Source: Ixodes scapularis (lineage: Eukaryota > Arthropoda > Arachnida > Ixodida > Ixodidae). From it: a stretch of 64,000 nucleotides of DNA. The stretch's first letter is position 1. Every line of letters begins with the position of its first letter. The notes beneath the pieces are model-generated. The model was not told where the DNA came from. It was given only the letters and a program-made list of their open reading frames with translations, and made no database searches. The DNA is taken from assembly GCF_016920785.2 (NCBI RefSeq), contig NW_024609837.1, positions 27,641,033 to 27,705,032 of the forward strand. The letters run 5' to 3'. Positions 20,871 to 33,029 of the stretch are shown one piece after another. A program made the position numbers and the translations under genes.

Positions 20871-21675
20871 CGCAACTGTGTGAACGGGCCTTTAGTGACT
20901 TAGTACATGCGCTGACATTAGATTGGTCGGAGAAAACGTATTCAAAGTTTGCAACGTCGCCACGGGATGGCGCCGCACCCCCTCTGGCGATAGATACTGG
21001 CTAGGAAACACCTTCTGCAAGCGGCGACAGATGGCGGCGGGTGCATATTTCGAGTATTCGAGTGGGGTGGCTCGACGACGTGTACCTTCGTCCAGGGGGG
21101 GAGGGAGGGGGGGAGCAAACCCCGTCGGTGCCGCCACATTGGGTCGTTCGCATACAACTGCGCTATTGACCCCGTAAGTGATGAAGTTACAACATGACGC
21201 TCCGCTCCAAACAAACCGTTGCTAGGGCCGTTGTCATGGACAAATGCATTGGGGCTCGATGTGAGGTTAGAATTTTTCGATAAAAAAATATGTAGTTTTT
21301 GTAAGCTATGAGTCTTCTCAATATCTAGTCACAAAGATTTTTCCATCGTCTCAGTACCATAAAGCGGTGACATAAGCCCGTAATAAAGTTTGTAGGAGAC
21401 GAGGGTCACGAGCTACCGTGGGACAGAGCGTGCTGAGCGAGGCTGGGGCCGGGCAGCAACGATGGAGCCGCTTGGGCTGGTCTGGCCCATGGCGATCGCC
21501 GGTGCGGTTCACCAGCGAGGTTCCGACCAGGACCAGAGAGAACGGCGAGCCCTGGCGATACCGGCCTACGCTATAGACGAACCCGGAGTGGTTCCGCAGC
21601 GACACTTGATCTGATAGCCCGGGACAGCGAGCCTACACAGCGCTGGCGTGGGGGGGACGATCCGCAGGCCTGGAG

Positions 21676-21884
21676 ACCTATGTTGCGCTTTTTGGACTCC
21701 CACGGCAACTAGGGAGAAGGAAGTGACGTCAACAACGCAAAAAAAAAACAGATTGGACGTTTCTTCTGTGGGAATTCGTCATCAGCGACTCTCACTAATC
21801 AACATACAATCTGCGTTTGCTGCGTTGTTGACGTCACTTCGTTCTCCATAGTCGCCGTGGGAGTCCAAAAAGCGCAACATAGGT
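21676..21884. mobile_element. Hairpin MITE, ~65 bp arms
   Basis: The left arm ACCTATGTTGCGCTTTTTGG, ACTCCCACGGC...GTGACGTCAACAACGC pairs with the reversed 21818-21884. The centre (about 77 bp) is unpaired. Arms match at roughly nine of ten positions by eye. Confidence 0.75.
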
Positions 21885-21889
21885 ATCTT

Positions 21890-24385
21890 GTACACGGACT
21901 CCGACTGCGAGCTCTGAACTGCGGGCGACAACCAGGGTTGGCGGGCCTGGACTGCCGGCTCTCGAGAACAGTACAGTAAACCCATTCGATGTCTTCTCGT
22001 TGTGTTGTCACTCCTCGGGAGACGAGCGAAGCACATACCGATCGGGCGGCGATTATTATAGAGCGAGATTCCCTCAAAGAAGACCATAAGTTGCACAACC
22101 GGTTTTGAATTGCTAGCAGACGACGCAATGGCTTCACGAGTTCACTGGTTTTTTCTGAGGGAGGACGAGACTGCGTTTAATGAAGTTGTTGACGATCGAC
22201 GAAACCTCTCTTCTCGGAGTCCACTTTCTGTGGGATTTTGGAAGCGAAGAATGTCGGTGCACAGCTTTGATTGACGCTCAAAATGCCCGAGCGCGCGAAC
22301 GCCTTCCCGTGGCGCTCGCTTCCGCAATATTTGAGAAGGTGAAACCATTGTGAGCCGAATCACGAACGATGACATCGTGAAGCGTATCAAGGTCGAAGTG
22401 CAGGCCGGCACACGCTTCAAGGATTTCTGACAGCACAGTTGTTCAATGCAAATTTGTGTGATTAAACGAACTGTCCGTAACATATATAATATTGCCGCTT
22501 GCATGAGAGAGGAGGAACGCTTACCCTTTACCCCGTACCTCCTCCAGAAATGTCCCAGACGGAGAAGGCTCGACGGTCGTAAACTGAAAATAAAGGGTTA
22601 ATCAGCAACCTTGTGCCAGAAACAAAAGAAGGAATACGTCGAAACAGCAGCAGCACGCATCGCAGCGTCGGCGTGACAGCCGGCTGCAGCGGGAGTGAAT
22701 GAGCCTCGTCGTCGGAAGAATCTAAGTGAGGCGGCAAAGCTCACACTTGGCATCTCGAACACTTTGACCTAGAATGTTTGAGACTTACTAAGCAAGGTCA
22801 TGTTGGCCTCCTAAACTTTTTAACTTGGAGAAATAGTGAACACGAATCTTCTGGATGCAAGGAGAAGCGCTCCTTCTTGGTAATGCATGTCAATATAACG
22901 TACCTGATGTTATTATCCAGCCACTTCGCTATTTAGGGTCTTAATTAAAAGTGAAGAATCAGTAGGGTTGGCTTTCAGTGTGATGATTACAAGCAGAAAC
23001 AAAACGCACACACATTATTTGCGAGCTTGAAAAACAAAGTTTGGTGTCTCAAACCGCTCATGTTAGACTAAAAAAAATTGCTCATTCATTACAACGCAGG
23101 TCAACTGCAATATAAAAAATGGGCCCGACGCTGTTTTGATATTATGTTCTAAACAAACGCTTTTACTTTCTTTATTTTTAGCAGATCTTCTTGCTGTGAT
23201 GGATTTTTGTCAGAAACTATCGTATCGCACGCAAATACAGTTCGTTTTTTATTAACCTTGTGGGATTTGTTGGGCCTGCCATGTTCCAAATTATTGAAAA
23301 ATTAAAAACGTATCATTCTGCATACGATTCAAACTGTTGGAGAAGGCATGCTTCAATCATATTGTGTGCGTTGGCCATGCGTTTGTCGTTTGCAGCAGGG
23401 ATATCTCGAGACATCTCAAGGACCGAAAAATGTCGTCGCAAATGCTTCAGAAACAGCTGATTCTCGGCAAACCTCTGTCGTGGTAAGTGTGAAATCGAGG
23501 CTCCCTGTGTTTATTGTTTCCAACGTCGACATTCCACGTCCTATTTTTGATTGATCGCTCTTTCGGAGCGAAATCCAGTCCCATGTATTCGTCCAAAACA
23601 ACGACCATAGCAATGGTTTGTTTGGAGCTGTGACGTCACATTTTTCGCCCAGGATGCGCTTACGTAGTGCAGCTTCCATCGCTCGTTGTATCTGTGAATT
23701 CAGACGCGCATGTCAGAAAGTCTTTTACTAATATAAATAAGAAATAAATAAGCCGATGAGACGGAAAATTTACGACAAGCGAATGCGCGGGCTTTCGCCT
23801 GACACGTCCTATTTTATTGCTACTGGTCTTTCCCTACTAAAGTGAATGCTGAACTTTAAGCGGCAACCCCGATTCTACTCTTCGAGATATAAAATAGTAT
23901 ATAAAATAGAAAAAAATTATAGATTTCAGAAATTTTTCTACAGCTTGTTAACTGGAACAGCTGTTCATACTAATCGACTACACCTGTTGCCGAGCTACGT
24001 TTTACAGCATGCACTCAGTACTTTATTGTATTAAATAATGTCTGCAAACACGCACCATGTTGCAGACAAAATACGCACCGAAACAAATTGAACACAGTCG
24101 CGAATCTGGGCTAGAGATTGATGAGCGAAAATGGCACACGAACACCTAACTACGCGATTATGGTGTACACGTACGCGGCAACACTCTGCGTTTATCATAC
24201 CGTTTCAGTGTCTTTACATACTGAAATAAGCACATTAATTTCTTATAAAGTTGTGCACAAACGATAATTTTTCACCCTGCAGAGAAACCCCCATAAACTT
24301 AATTTACTCGCACATGGCTAGTGGCTACCCTCTAACGACCGAAAAGAGATTGCGATATCGATATCGCTGCTGAAACACGCACTGA
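21890..24385. other. Intergenic; no gene recognised
   Basis: 21900-22740 is G/C-richer. A 48-codon + strand frame beginning MASRVHWFFLREDETAF (22128-22274) is protein-like but short and unsupported. 22750-24385 is A/T rich with no motif. Confidence 0.4.
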
Positions 24386-24389
24386 GGTG

Positions 24390-24516
24390 TTCAAGGAAAC
24401 CATTTTTACAACTCCGATTAATCGCTCGATCCGATCGGTAAAGCGAGGACTGATTTCGCAACGCAGCAACTCCGATCATGGAGCGATCGATCGGAGTTGC
24501 AAAAACGGTTCCTTAA
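24390..24516. mobile_element. Hairpin MITE with TTAA-type end
   Basis: The left arm TTCAAGGAAACCATTTTTAC, AACTCCGATTAATCGCTC pairs with the reversed right arm, TTAAGGAACCGTTTTTGCAA, CTCCGATCGATCGCTC. The right edge carries TTAA, the left TTCA. Length about 127 bp. Confidence 0.65.
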
Positions 24517-24723
24517 AACCGCCTAATATTGAATGCAGCAAGTGTAAGCGGAAATCGGGTGTGTTTGTAAATTACCTTACAGCAGTAGCCCTCCAGCAAC
24601 CGCGCTTGATTTGGGATTCCTATTTTCTTTTTCGCGCCTTTTCTCAGGGGAAGCGAAAACGTCGAAATCCTTTTTCCGACGAACCGGCGCACAGCGGCAC
24701 GCAGCAGCTCGTCATGGTAGTGC

Positions 24724-24891
24724 TTAAGGCCATGAGACGAATATGCTGCGAATAACCGACGAATTTTGCCCGGCGGCTTTTGCGTGGAATCAACACAGTA
24801 GCTGCTACGTCGCGCGCAAAGCGAGCGTGCCGTCGGGCGGTGTTCGCCGGTTATTCGTCACATAATTCGTTCCATGGAGTTCAGCCTTTAG
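24724..24891. mobile_element. Hairpin MITE, TTAAGGC end
   Basis: The left arm starts TTAAGGCCATGAGACGAATA and includes GCGAATAACCGACGAA. The reversed right arm starts CTAAAGGCTGAACTCCATGG and includes GACGAATAACCGGCGAA. About 168 bp, arms ~60 bp with small indels. Similar in style to the TTAAGGC ends at 17983. Confidence 0.65.
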
Positions 24892-24894
24892 ACG

Positions 24895-25930
24895 ATCATA
24901 TCTTCACCATAAGACACTTCAAGTACATGACACGACTGCTGACAATGTCAGGGAGATTTTTTTTTTTTCAAGCATGGCTCTGCTGCGCGTTCACACACAA
25001 GCTCTCCGCCCAGCCCTTTTTGTTCATACGACAAAATGGGGCTTCCCTGAATATTTTACACGACCACAAGCTGGTGAGGTGTTCACGTAAACAAGGTTCC
25101 GCGATTGTTTTGTATGCGCAAAATTCGACATGATTCAACTGAATTGGGTCACCACAAAGTCATTTTGATACGCGTGTTCTCAAATATTTGTAAAACAGTA
25201 CCACAATTTAAGAAATGCGGCAGATGGGAGTTATTTAACCACGTTAATATTTCAGCTGAAATTATATGTTTATTTTATTTTATACAAAGGATCTCTGTCT
25301 CAAAAAGAAAACATTGAATGAATGTAAATGCTTGGCCGCGAGAAATAGAAACGACGAGTGCTTTGGTGGAAGTGACTAGTGCGCTGACGCACCTGCCGCC
25401 ACATAAGGACAAAATCTTCAGACACAGGTTCGAGTTAGATTGTAATCAAGCATTTCTGAATAAACTTGCGTTTAACAAAAGCAAAGGCGGGATATTCGCT
25501 AAAAGAGCCTACAACGGTACGTGGAAAACCGATGAAATGGCGATATAATAACAAAACATTTAGCCCGTACCCAGGCTCCGCCTTCATAATGCCGAGAAAT
25601 CACCTTGGGGCAAGTTGTTACGTCAAAGCGAGATTGTATTGATCGCGTGAAGGAGGGACACTAAATCCGATCCATGTCTATCACGGACCATGAACAAATG
25701 AGGCGATTAAACAATACACTTTAGTGAAGAATAAATTCGTAATCTCTCCGTCGCAATTTACTTCTGCTAATCTATACGCACAAATGCACTGGGATAGTTT
25801 TTGACATCAGTTACATAAATTACATTTATAAGCACCTCACGACACGCATCTTAAAAGTGCCGGCAGAACACACAAAATAAAAAAAAATAAAAATAAATAA
25901 ATAAAAAAGTGATTTCGACTCTGATTTACA
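24895..25930. other. Intergenic; nothing recognised
   Basis: Open frames to 117 codons (24780-25133) overlap the MITE or lack motifs. A 76-codon + strand frame at 25318-25548 is protein-like in composition but has no recognisable family. Confidence 0.4.
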
Positions 25931-25935
25931 GATTC

Positions 25936-25979
25936 GGAGGGAGGGGACGTAGCGGCGGCCCCGCTACGTCCCCTCCGCC
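25936..25979. repeat. G/C-rich hairpin
   Basis: GGAGGGAGGGGACGTAGCGG pairs with CCGCTACGTCCCCTCCGCCC across a ~5 bp loop. The stem is almost perfect. Confidence 0.7.
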
Positions 25980-26344
25980 CGATCCGGAGATTGGGAATGG
26001 CCTTCACGTGACCGAGCAGTTGAAACGGCTGCCGCCAGGATAGCGCCGCTCCGCGAAAGTCGGGCGTTCGAGTGGCGGCGTTAAGTTTGGGGCGCACTGT
26101 ACATTACGCAGACCGCTGAACATATAGTACGTTTTGAAGGTACGGATTTTCTCGGTGACCACCTAAGCAATAAATAATATTCCCAGCATGTAAGCCAATA
26201 AATCAAGCCGCTCCACTGCGGTTCCAAGCGCCTTGTTTGCTCTCCCGCGCGGCACGTCGTATATTGAAAAAGAAATGAATGTATTCCTGATATGTTTTTT
26301 GGACGCATTGCAAATTCTGATATGAAAGTCATATAAGTTAACAT

Positions 26345-26535
26345 TGTCATTACATATGAACTTGCATGTTGCATATGAGTTGGCATATGTTGCAGATCAG
26401 TTGTCGTATGCCGCATATCAGTTTTTGAGTATTTCATATCAGTTTCATATGTCACATATCGGTTTTTGGATATTTCATATCAGAATCACATGCGCCTATC
26501 ACTTTTTGGATATTTCATATCAGTTCTTATATAGA
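26345..26535. repeat. Degenerate tandem repeat around ATTTCATATCAG
   Basis: Units such as TTTTTGGATATTTCATATCA recur irregularly (about 26425-26530), preceded by looser CATATGAGTTGGCATATG words. Both strands are open over the repeat, which explains the overlapping frames there. Confidence 0.6.
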
Positions 26536-26539
26536 TTCA

Positions 26540-28670
26540 TATATTATTTTCAATGGGGTTGCAATTATTACTTCGTCGGCTGAATTTGGCGCCGGCGCCT
26601 TTACCATTAGCAATACTAATTGGTGCCACGACAGAAGTTGCAAGCAAGTGCTGCTTCGATAAACGTCGAAACCTAAAAATCATTATTAAACTTCTGGAGG
26701 TAGTCGCCAGGAGCTCGCATTCATCCCATCCTATCCAGCAATCTACCCCGCAGCAGAACTGGGTGGAGTGGTAAAGGGTAAAATATAAAAACTTCAACTG
26801 CCCGACCCTTCCTCCCCTTCTATGAAGTCTCTATGGTTCACGGCTTCCACTGTTACAAAAACACAACCTCTCCTGACCATTCCATTCAGCGCTCTCAGGG
26901 CGGCGCCATTTTGTTAGACAGCAGCGCCCTCTCCACAGCTCCGGGAAGTTCAGCAGGTTCGGCGGGGTAAAACGAGAGAGAGGGCACGCGCCCAACTCTG
27001 CTAGCAGACGAAAAACCGGGAGGGCGCGATTCTCCATCTTTGGGCTGTACAGGCGGGCTGTTCCGAACATCGAGCTCTCGCTCGTGGCTGTCATTATGAA
27101 GTGGGTTGGCGTTCTTAGAATATTCATGACTACTCCAAAATCAGCCGTTAATGCTCTGTTGTTTTATTTCAGTAAATGATCAACTAGCGTATCTTTGTTC
27201 TGTTACTTCAATAGCAGTGGAGTCAGCCGGCAACTCAACCACGGCGTCTATTGCGCCAGGAGAGCACGTTTCTATTTATTATTACAGGCTTCCACTCATT
27301 GTCGCTAAAGGCCTACACCAGTACGAACTTCGTATGGTAAAATGGCTACAGCAACCGGATCTACTTTTCGCCAAAGAGACCGGCCACTCTGACACAGTTT
27401 TCTTTTTTTTTTTTTTTATTCGCACGCAGGTAACATTGCAGTTAGACTCGATTAGTTTTTTATCCACCATAGCGTTGCACGATAATTTTCATGTCAAAAT
27501 CCGCGCATCTGCGCTTGAAATTTCCAGAATCATGCGGTTTTCAACCAAGTTTGAACGCTATCCGGATGTTAGGTACAGCCCACTCGGTGGAGCAGACGAC
27601 GTGCGGGGTCAGAGGGGAAGGACATTTTTTCGCCCTCCGCTCTTCCTAGTGGAACGGTCTATAAGAAACATAAATAGTATGGCCAAAACCGGAAACCGGA
27701 AGAGTGGCTTTTGTCGGGACCCGAAAGACTGATGAACCTTGACGAGATAAACGGAAAGGTGTCTTTTGTTAATTGTCCGAGATATGAAAGAAAACTGAGG
27801 TATTTTTTCTGGACCATTGACCCTTTGCCCTGTCGAAACTTAATTGTAAACTACCGTCTTTTTGGCATTGCTACATCGAAATTTTGAATTCATCAAATAA
27901 ATCCGAATTGACGACCATTTTACCGGCGGGTGTTTTTCGGATTTATCCGAAAACAGGGAAACCTAATTATAGGACAATGAAAGTATGAATCCAAGAGAAA
28001 GCTCACCGGAGATAAGCTCACCAACTTTTGTGTGAGCTCGGACAAAAGCTGACCTCAAATTAAATTTTAATGTAAAGTGGTCCTCATCATTTATTAGATG
28101 TAGCGTTAACAAGGTTTTAGGCGCCTCTCTCACGCAGCGGTACACGTGCAGCAAAGTTAGCGCGAAGCGATTTTTCGCATTTTACTTAGAGAAGGGGTTG
28201 ACCAGCGTCAAACTTTTATGACGTAAGTTTGTGCCCCGAATGAGCAATTTCCACCGCACTAGTAGTTTTTGAAGGAAGCCACTAAAACTTAAAACAAAAC
28301 AAAAAAAGGCAATCCCATCGTTTGTTTATGTTGACAGTGTCACTCAGCGTACACACTTGACATCAAATCGCTCTGCTGTAATCTGGGTAAAGAAAATTAT
28401 AAAAAAATCCCATTTTTAAATTTTAAATATATTGATTTCGATTCTTCGAAACAGTGAAAACGACGCGAAAAAAAAAATTCCAGCAATTTTAACAAGTTGT
28501 TGTTTATGAAAGCCCACTCCATAGTAGAACAACAGCTCAGCTCTTGCTACCGAAAAAGCTGTATTGGCTTTTTTTTTTTTTTTTCGCGATCTGATTTTCT
28601 TGCAATACGACATGACTTTCCTGGTTTTCGTTTCTACCGTTTGCGTTCTGATTTGAATGCAATAACTTTC
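26540..28670. other. Intergenic; no supported gene
   Basis: A 193-codon + strand frame (27151-27732) follows a TTTATTTCAG acceptor-like site but contains a poly-F run from a T tract and shows no domain. A GGCGCCATTTTG promoter-like word lies near 26900. I see no convincing gene. Confidence 0.4.
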
Positions 28671-28673
28671 AGA

Positions 28674-28761
28674 CTTTCCACTCTGGTGAAGAAGGAAGAC
28701 CAGCGGAGCTGTACAATGGAAAGTAATGACCGGCCGCAAGTCGGCAAGCCAGAGTGGAAAG
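28674..28761. repeat. Short inverted repeat CTTTCCACTCTGG
   Basis: CTTTCCACTCTGG at 28674-28686 and its exact reverse complement at 28749-28761 enclose 62 bp. It may be a MITE remnant. Confidence 0.5.
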
Positions 28762-28764
28762 GCT

Positions 28765-29690
28765 GCCGCCATCTATAAGCGACTGCGGCAACCAGATACA
28801 TGACTTGCCGCCGTCGCTCACAGATGGCGGAAGGTGTCCAGAGTTCAGTGTCTTCATTTATTTGCGGGGGACACGATCATGAAGAAACTAGCCCTTAACA
28901 GCTCCGTTGTAAAAGGTGTGACGTAACTGACGAGCGAAGTCGGAGGCAGAAATAAATCTCTACGCATCGATTTGCTCGGCCGACAACTGTCTTTTGCTTG
29001 CGTTCAGCCCGATAAAAATATTGCTTGTGTGATGATCCTTTAATTTCAAAACAAAACATATGCACCATAGTGAGCATAAAATAATTAAAAAAAAAAACGG
29101 CAAATAAGAAATTTTTTTATGAATTTGTTTGTTGAAAAGGTTTGATTTAAATTATTTTTTTTTGTAAAACCGGTCTGACTTACATCATGGTTTAAATCAC
29201 GATTTAAATAATCTTGATTTATATTCTCCACTCTGGTTCTAGTCCTCATTCTGCTTTTATGTCAACCCATTTCGCGTGAGTGTTAGCGTATCTAATTCTG
29301 ACGTAACCGGAATTTAGAAAATGCGGCTTTTTTTTTTCCCGTTTGATTGAGGTATGAATTAAAACTACTGCGTCTGAAACGAATGACTAAATGGAAAGAT
29401 TTGACAATGCGATGTCGGTATACGACATTGAAGCTCATTTTATAAATAAATATCCATAGAAACCTCACGCTGCAGCCATCTACGCGAGCTATATTTCACC
29501 GTGTTAATTTTTTAATTAGCGCTTTATTGAAATAATTTTGATTTCGTCGGACAAGGCCTGACTTGATACGGCACGCTTTTTATACTTTACGAAATAAATT
29601 CTTATGAAGCGCACAATGACCGCATGCGCATTAGGCATCCCAACATACTTCAGTTGAGTTGTTAAGAACGCTCGATTCTTAGATTCGTAG
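28765..29690. other. A/T-rich intergenic; nothing recognised
   Basis: A TTTAAATCACGATTTAAATA palindromic stretch near 29190-29210 is low complexity. No other structure seen. Confidence 0.4.
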
Positions 29691-29691
29691 G

Positions 29692-29795
29692 AGAGCTTTT
29701 CTCCGCATCTGTCCAAAAGCCGGTGAGCTTTTCTCCGCATTGGACAGTTTTGCGGTGAGCTTTTCTCCTGTGAGCTTACCTCCTGAGAGCTTTTC
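29692..29795. repeat. GTGAGCTTTTCTCC short tandem repeat
   Basis: Five imperfect copies of (G/T)GAGCTTTTCTCC or GAGAGCTTTTCTTT occur within about 105 bp, with CCGCATCTGTCC / CCGCATTGGACA spacers. Confidence 0.6.
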
Positions 29796-29799
29796 TTTG

Positions 29800-31340
29800 A
29801 CACCCCCAAAAATGTCCCTGCCACGTTTTATTTTATATCAAGTGTTATGTTGCCACTACGTTTGATTTTTTATTGATTTCTCAATGCAATAATCACTGCA
29901 ACTTACTCCCTGCTAATCTGGGCGCATGAAGCCTTCTCTTTGACCTTTAGGCTCTATTTGGCCTGTGCAAGATCGTGTGAGGTCACTGGCTGAAGTTACA
30001 TTACATGTGCCTGTCTGAGGTCACCTTTTGACGCGAGTGTTGGCCCTTAGAACGTATTAACAATTTTTTTTTTATATCCGATGAAGAAGCCGTGACTCCA
30101 GCTGCCGTCTACCGTAGCCTTTGATCTTTGCAAACACGCGTCCACTGAACGCAGCCAAAGCGCACTCACAATCGACGCTGCGTTTGGTGCGGGCTTTTTT
30201 TTAATATTAAAACGAATACCGCTATTGACAAAAATATTCATGTTAAACATGACCAAATAAAAAAAATGTGTACCGTCACACCCTTCAGAATTGCGAACAC
30301 TTTAAAATTAAGGTAAAAATGCACCTTTATTTAAAGTCATGGAAGTGGGTAGTGAGGCAGGCATACCAGGAAAGCACTATGGCATAGTGTGAATGCTGAA
30401 ACGGTGTGGTGTTTTTTTATATCTGAGTTTATTTCAAATTTTATGTGTCACCAACATAATTACATAAATTTTAAAATAAATTTAAGCTGGGTAAAACATT
30501 TCGCGACACACCGTGCTCATGTTTTGAATGTAGAGGCCGTTTGCGTTGATTCCAGTTTCTTGAACCTTATTTTCTCGACATATACTACCGTTTTGTACCG
30601 GAGTTCATAAGGAACGATAATAATGTGTACAAATATCGATCGAATAAAAAAACTGAATTATTCGCATATTGTTTTAGTGATATATGGTGAATGATACTAG
30701 GCGTAAAAATACACGGTGCATGATGTGGTGTTCGAGGGGAGGTAAACCACGCGTTGACCCGCCACCCTAATGTTTTAATGCTCATGCTTCATATGTTCTA
30801 GTATGTAAACCTTCATTAAGCTTTCTATGCTAGAGTATGTCTGCTGCGCTACTCTTTCAAAAGTCTGCTGAAAGAGCACTACGAACGCAGCTCTAGTTCA
30901 CTGTTCCTCTCTTGTACACCTAACGCAGTCGAATTCAGGTTATAAAGAAGGACTGTCACGCTATATGCAAGTAGAAAAAAAAAATGTAGACGATTTTATT
31001 TTTGAGAGATCAATATGTCGCGAACTTTGCGAGCTGCAGGAGGGTTCGGAAACATTTCGCGGGCAGAAAGTTCAGCGATCGAGAATGTCATGCTGCGCAT
31101 TTTTTAATTATTTTCGCGTGATCTATTTTTCACAATATAGTTTTAAAAGGCGCGATTTTCGCGAGAATCAGGGGTTCCCGGAAATTAGGTCGTTTACAGC
31201 AGTTGGCATCAGCTTTGGAATCAAGTCGGCAATTCTCTTAGCTAACTTGCAGCTAATGTTACCTCCGATATATATAGCATCGAATGTATTTCGGTGTCAT
31301 CAATCCATAAAATGCAGCAAGGCTGCGGTCCGTTTCACAT
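29800..31340. other. Intergenic; nothing recognised
   Basis: Open frames up to 183 codons (30965-31516) overlap the MITE at 31342 and have no motif. Confidence 0.4.
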
Positions 31341-31341
31341 T

Positions 31342-31477
31342 AGGGAGTTTTAGGGAACCGTGCCCTCCGGTGCAAACTGCGCACGCGCTACCGCAAAAGA
31401 CTGGCGCATGCGCAGTTCGAACCGGAGAACCCATCGCACCCTATCGGATGTGCAGAAACGATTCCCTTAAACACTCC
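31342..31477. mobile_element. Small hairpin MITE (GGGAGTTTTA ends)
   Basis: The left end AGGGAGTTTTAGGGAACCG pairs with CGATTCCCTTAAACACTCC; inner CCGGTGCAAACTGCGCA pairs loosely with TGCGCAGTTCGAACCGG. ATTA lies next to both ends. Relatives with GAGTTTT(A/C)GTAGATCG ends lie at 57619 and 63291. Confidence 0.65.
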
Positions 31478-31548
31478 ATTAAGTCCGAGCGCAGTCAACG
31501 CTACTATTCGATATAGCCGATCAAGCAGCGCCAAGACATATCGTCACA

Positions 31549-31630
31549 ATATTAAAAAATTCGAACACCAACCAAGCTCCTCTGTAGGGACCCTCTGTAG
31601 GGCTTGGTTGGTGTTCGAATTTTTTCATAT
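31549..31630. repeat. Near-perfect hairpin, 24-bp core arms
   Basis: AAAAAATTCGAACACCAACC, AAGC (31554-31577) and its reverse complement (31602-31625) match exactly. The loop contains CTCTGTAGGGA twice. Confidence 0.8.
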
Positions 31631-31871
31631 TAATTACTCCCAACCAGACAGATCTCTGTCAAATGTTTACTTTTAAATATCGTCACAAGCGTCGCATTTT
31701 TTTTTTTTTTTTGGTCGCTGTCAGCGGTTTTGTCAATCGCGCAAATTAAACGCACCATTATCCTGTGCTTTTCTTTTTAAGGGGGTGATTGGCTCCCTCG
31801 GTATTTCGGATTGTATAGCGTTGACTGCGTTCCAACTTAATGTGTAAGTGGAGCTTATAGGTGTGTGACCC

Positions 31872-33027
31872 CAGGGGTGGAACTCATGAAATGTACATGG
31901 GAGCAGCCACGGGAGCAGCTGAAACAGCTGTTTTGGAGCAGGTTGGGAACAGATAAAACTACGTTGTGGAGCAGGCTAGGAGCAGCTCAGATAAGTTTGC
32001 ATTGCACTTCAGCTCGTGTCTTAGACAAGTACGGGAGCAATTTCAATTGTGCTTAGCACCACAGATGAACATGAGTGGTTAGGGACCTAGGTAGATGGGA
32101 TAACAGTGTAACGGATGCAAGAACTTGAAACTTTGTGACCCTTAATGAGAACCAAAAAGCAAGAACCATATGTTTCTGAATATAGTGTTCTTGATATTTC
32201 CTGAGCGGTTTTCAGCTGCTCAAACTGCAAACCAGCACTGCTTGTCGCAGAACCCACACATGCTCGACATAGTAATTATATGTGCGAACCACGTGACGTG
32301 CGTAAGCAACGGACGTGCTGTTGCGCGGGGGCACAGGGCAACACATTTCGAGTCTATTCTATTGTGCAACTCAATATCGAAGCAGCAGACTACGATTAAC
32401 GGAGTTATCGTATTCGAAGCGATAAGCAGGGCAAGGATAAATAAAGTACTCCGAGCAGATCTACCGCTCGCGTGAGAGCTACTGGCCGACAGGGTTTCGG
32501 ATGGGACCGCGTTTCAGTTCTATAAAATCACGATTTATCTTGCGGGAATGCGGTTCCAACTTCTAATGATGAAGTACTAAAAGGAATATTTTGCTCATAT
32601 GTTTTCAAATGACTGACGTCCGGATTCCGGGCCGCGGAGCCTCAGGCAATCTGACGCTTAACGACTCGACCTTACCTCGGCCGACTTGCTTAACTGCTTA
32701 TGGTTGAAGAATAACAATCCAGTCGCAGGTGGGGTAGCGTTTGGAATCCGAGTTTTTTCGCGCGCTTCCGACTCGGGATACACAGGGAGAATAAAGAGAA
32801 CAACGAATTGCAAGGCTGACCAGGCTAAACGCGCTCATTGTTGCCAATCGAGTCGATAGAAATCGAAACCTAGACAAAATACAATTTTTTTGGCGCACGT
32901 TTTGCGATTTGGCGCATAATGGCGCGAGGCATTGGCTGTGGCGCAGTTTCCGAAAAATGGCGCAAGATGGCGCAGACAAATGCGTCTGGAGCAAAATGGC
33001 GCAAATGGCGCAGCCGTTCTACCCCTG
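31872..33027. mobile_element. TIR element with CAGGGGTRGAAC ends
   Basis: CAGGGGTGGAAC (31872-31883) and GTTCTACCCCTG (33016-33027) form a 12-bp TIR with one mismatch. GACCC flanks both ends (31867-31871, 33028-33032). The left subterminal region repeats GGAGCAG at least five times, and the right repeats TGGCGCA about eight times; these are the same orientation and related words (TGG[A/C]GCA). The ends resemble hAT TIRs, but the apparent 5-bp duplication does not fit the usual 8. No transposase recognised. Confidence 0.65.
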
Positions 33028-33029
33028 GA

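Larger units (their letters stand above)
17983..20895. mobile_element. Possible 2.9 kb TIR element, nested insertions
   Basis: The left edge TTTAAGGCTCGTTCGCACAC (17983-18002) pairs with the reversed right edge, CTAAAGGCCCGTTCACACAG (20895-20876). Beyond a gap both continue into a GGAACGACCA / GGAGCGACCA word. TIR about 40 bp, imperfect. A MITE copy (18100-18300) and a hairpin (18492-18606) lie inside. No transposase was recognised. The pairing could also be two separate solo ends. Confidence 0.45.

Noticed and set aside
22128..22274. Short protein-like frame MASRVHWFFLREDETAF...
   Set aside because: Only 48 codons, no splice donor or homology that I can name; not enough to annotate.
27151..27732. 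193-codon + strand frame after an acceptor-like site
   Set aside because: It contains a poly-Phe run from a T tract, no motif, and no flanking exon; chance open frame is more likely.
30965..31516. 183-codon + strand frame
   Set aside because: Runs into a hairpin MITE and has no recognisable feature.
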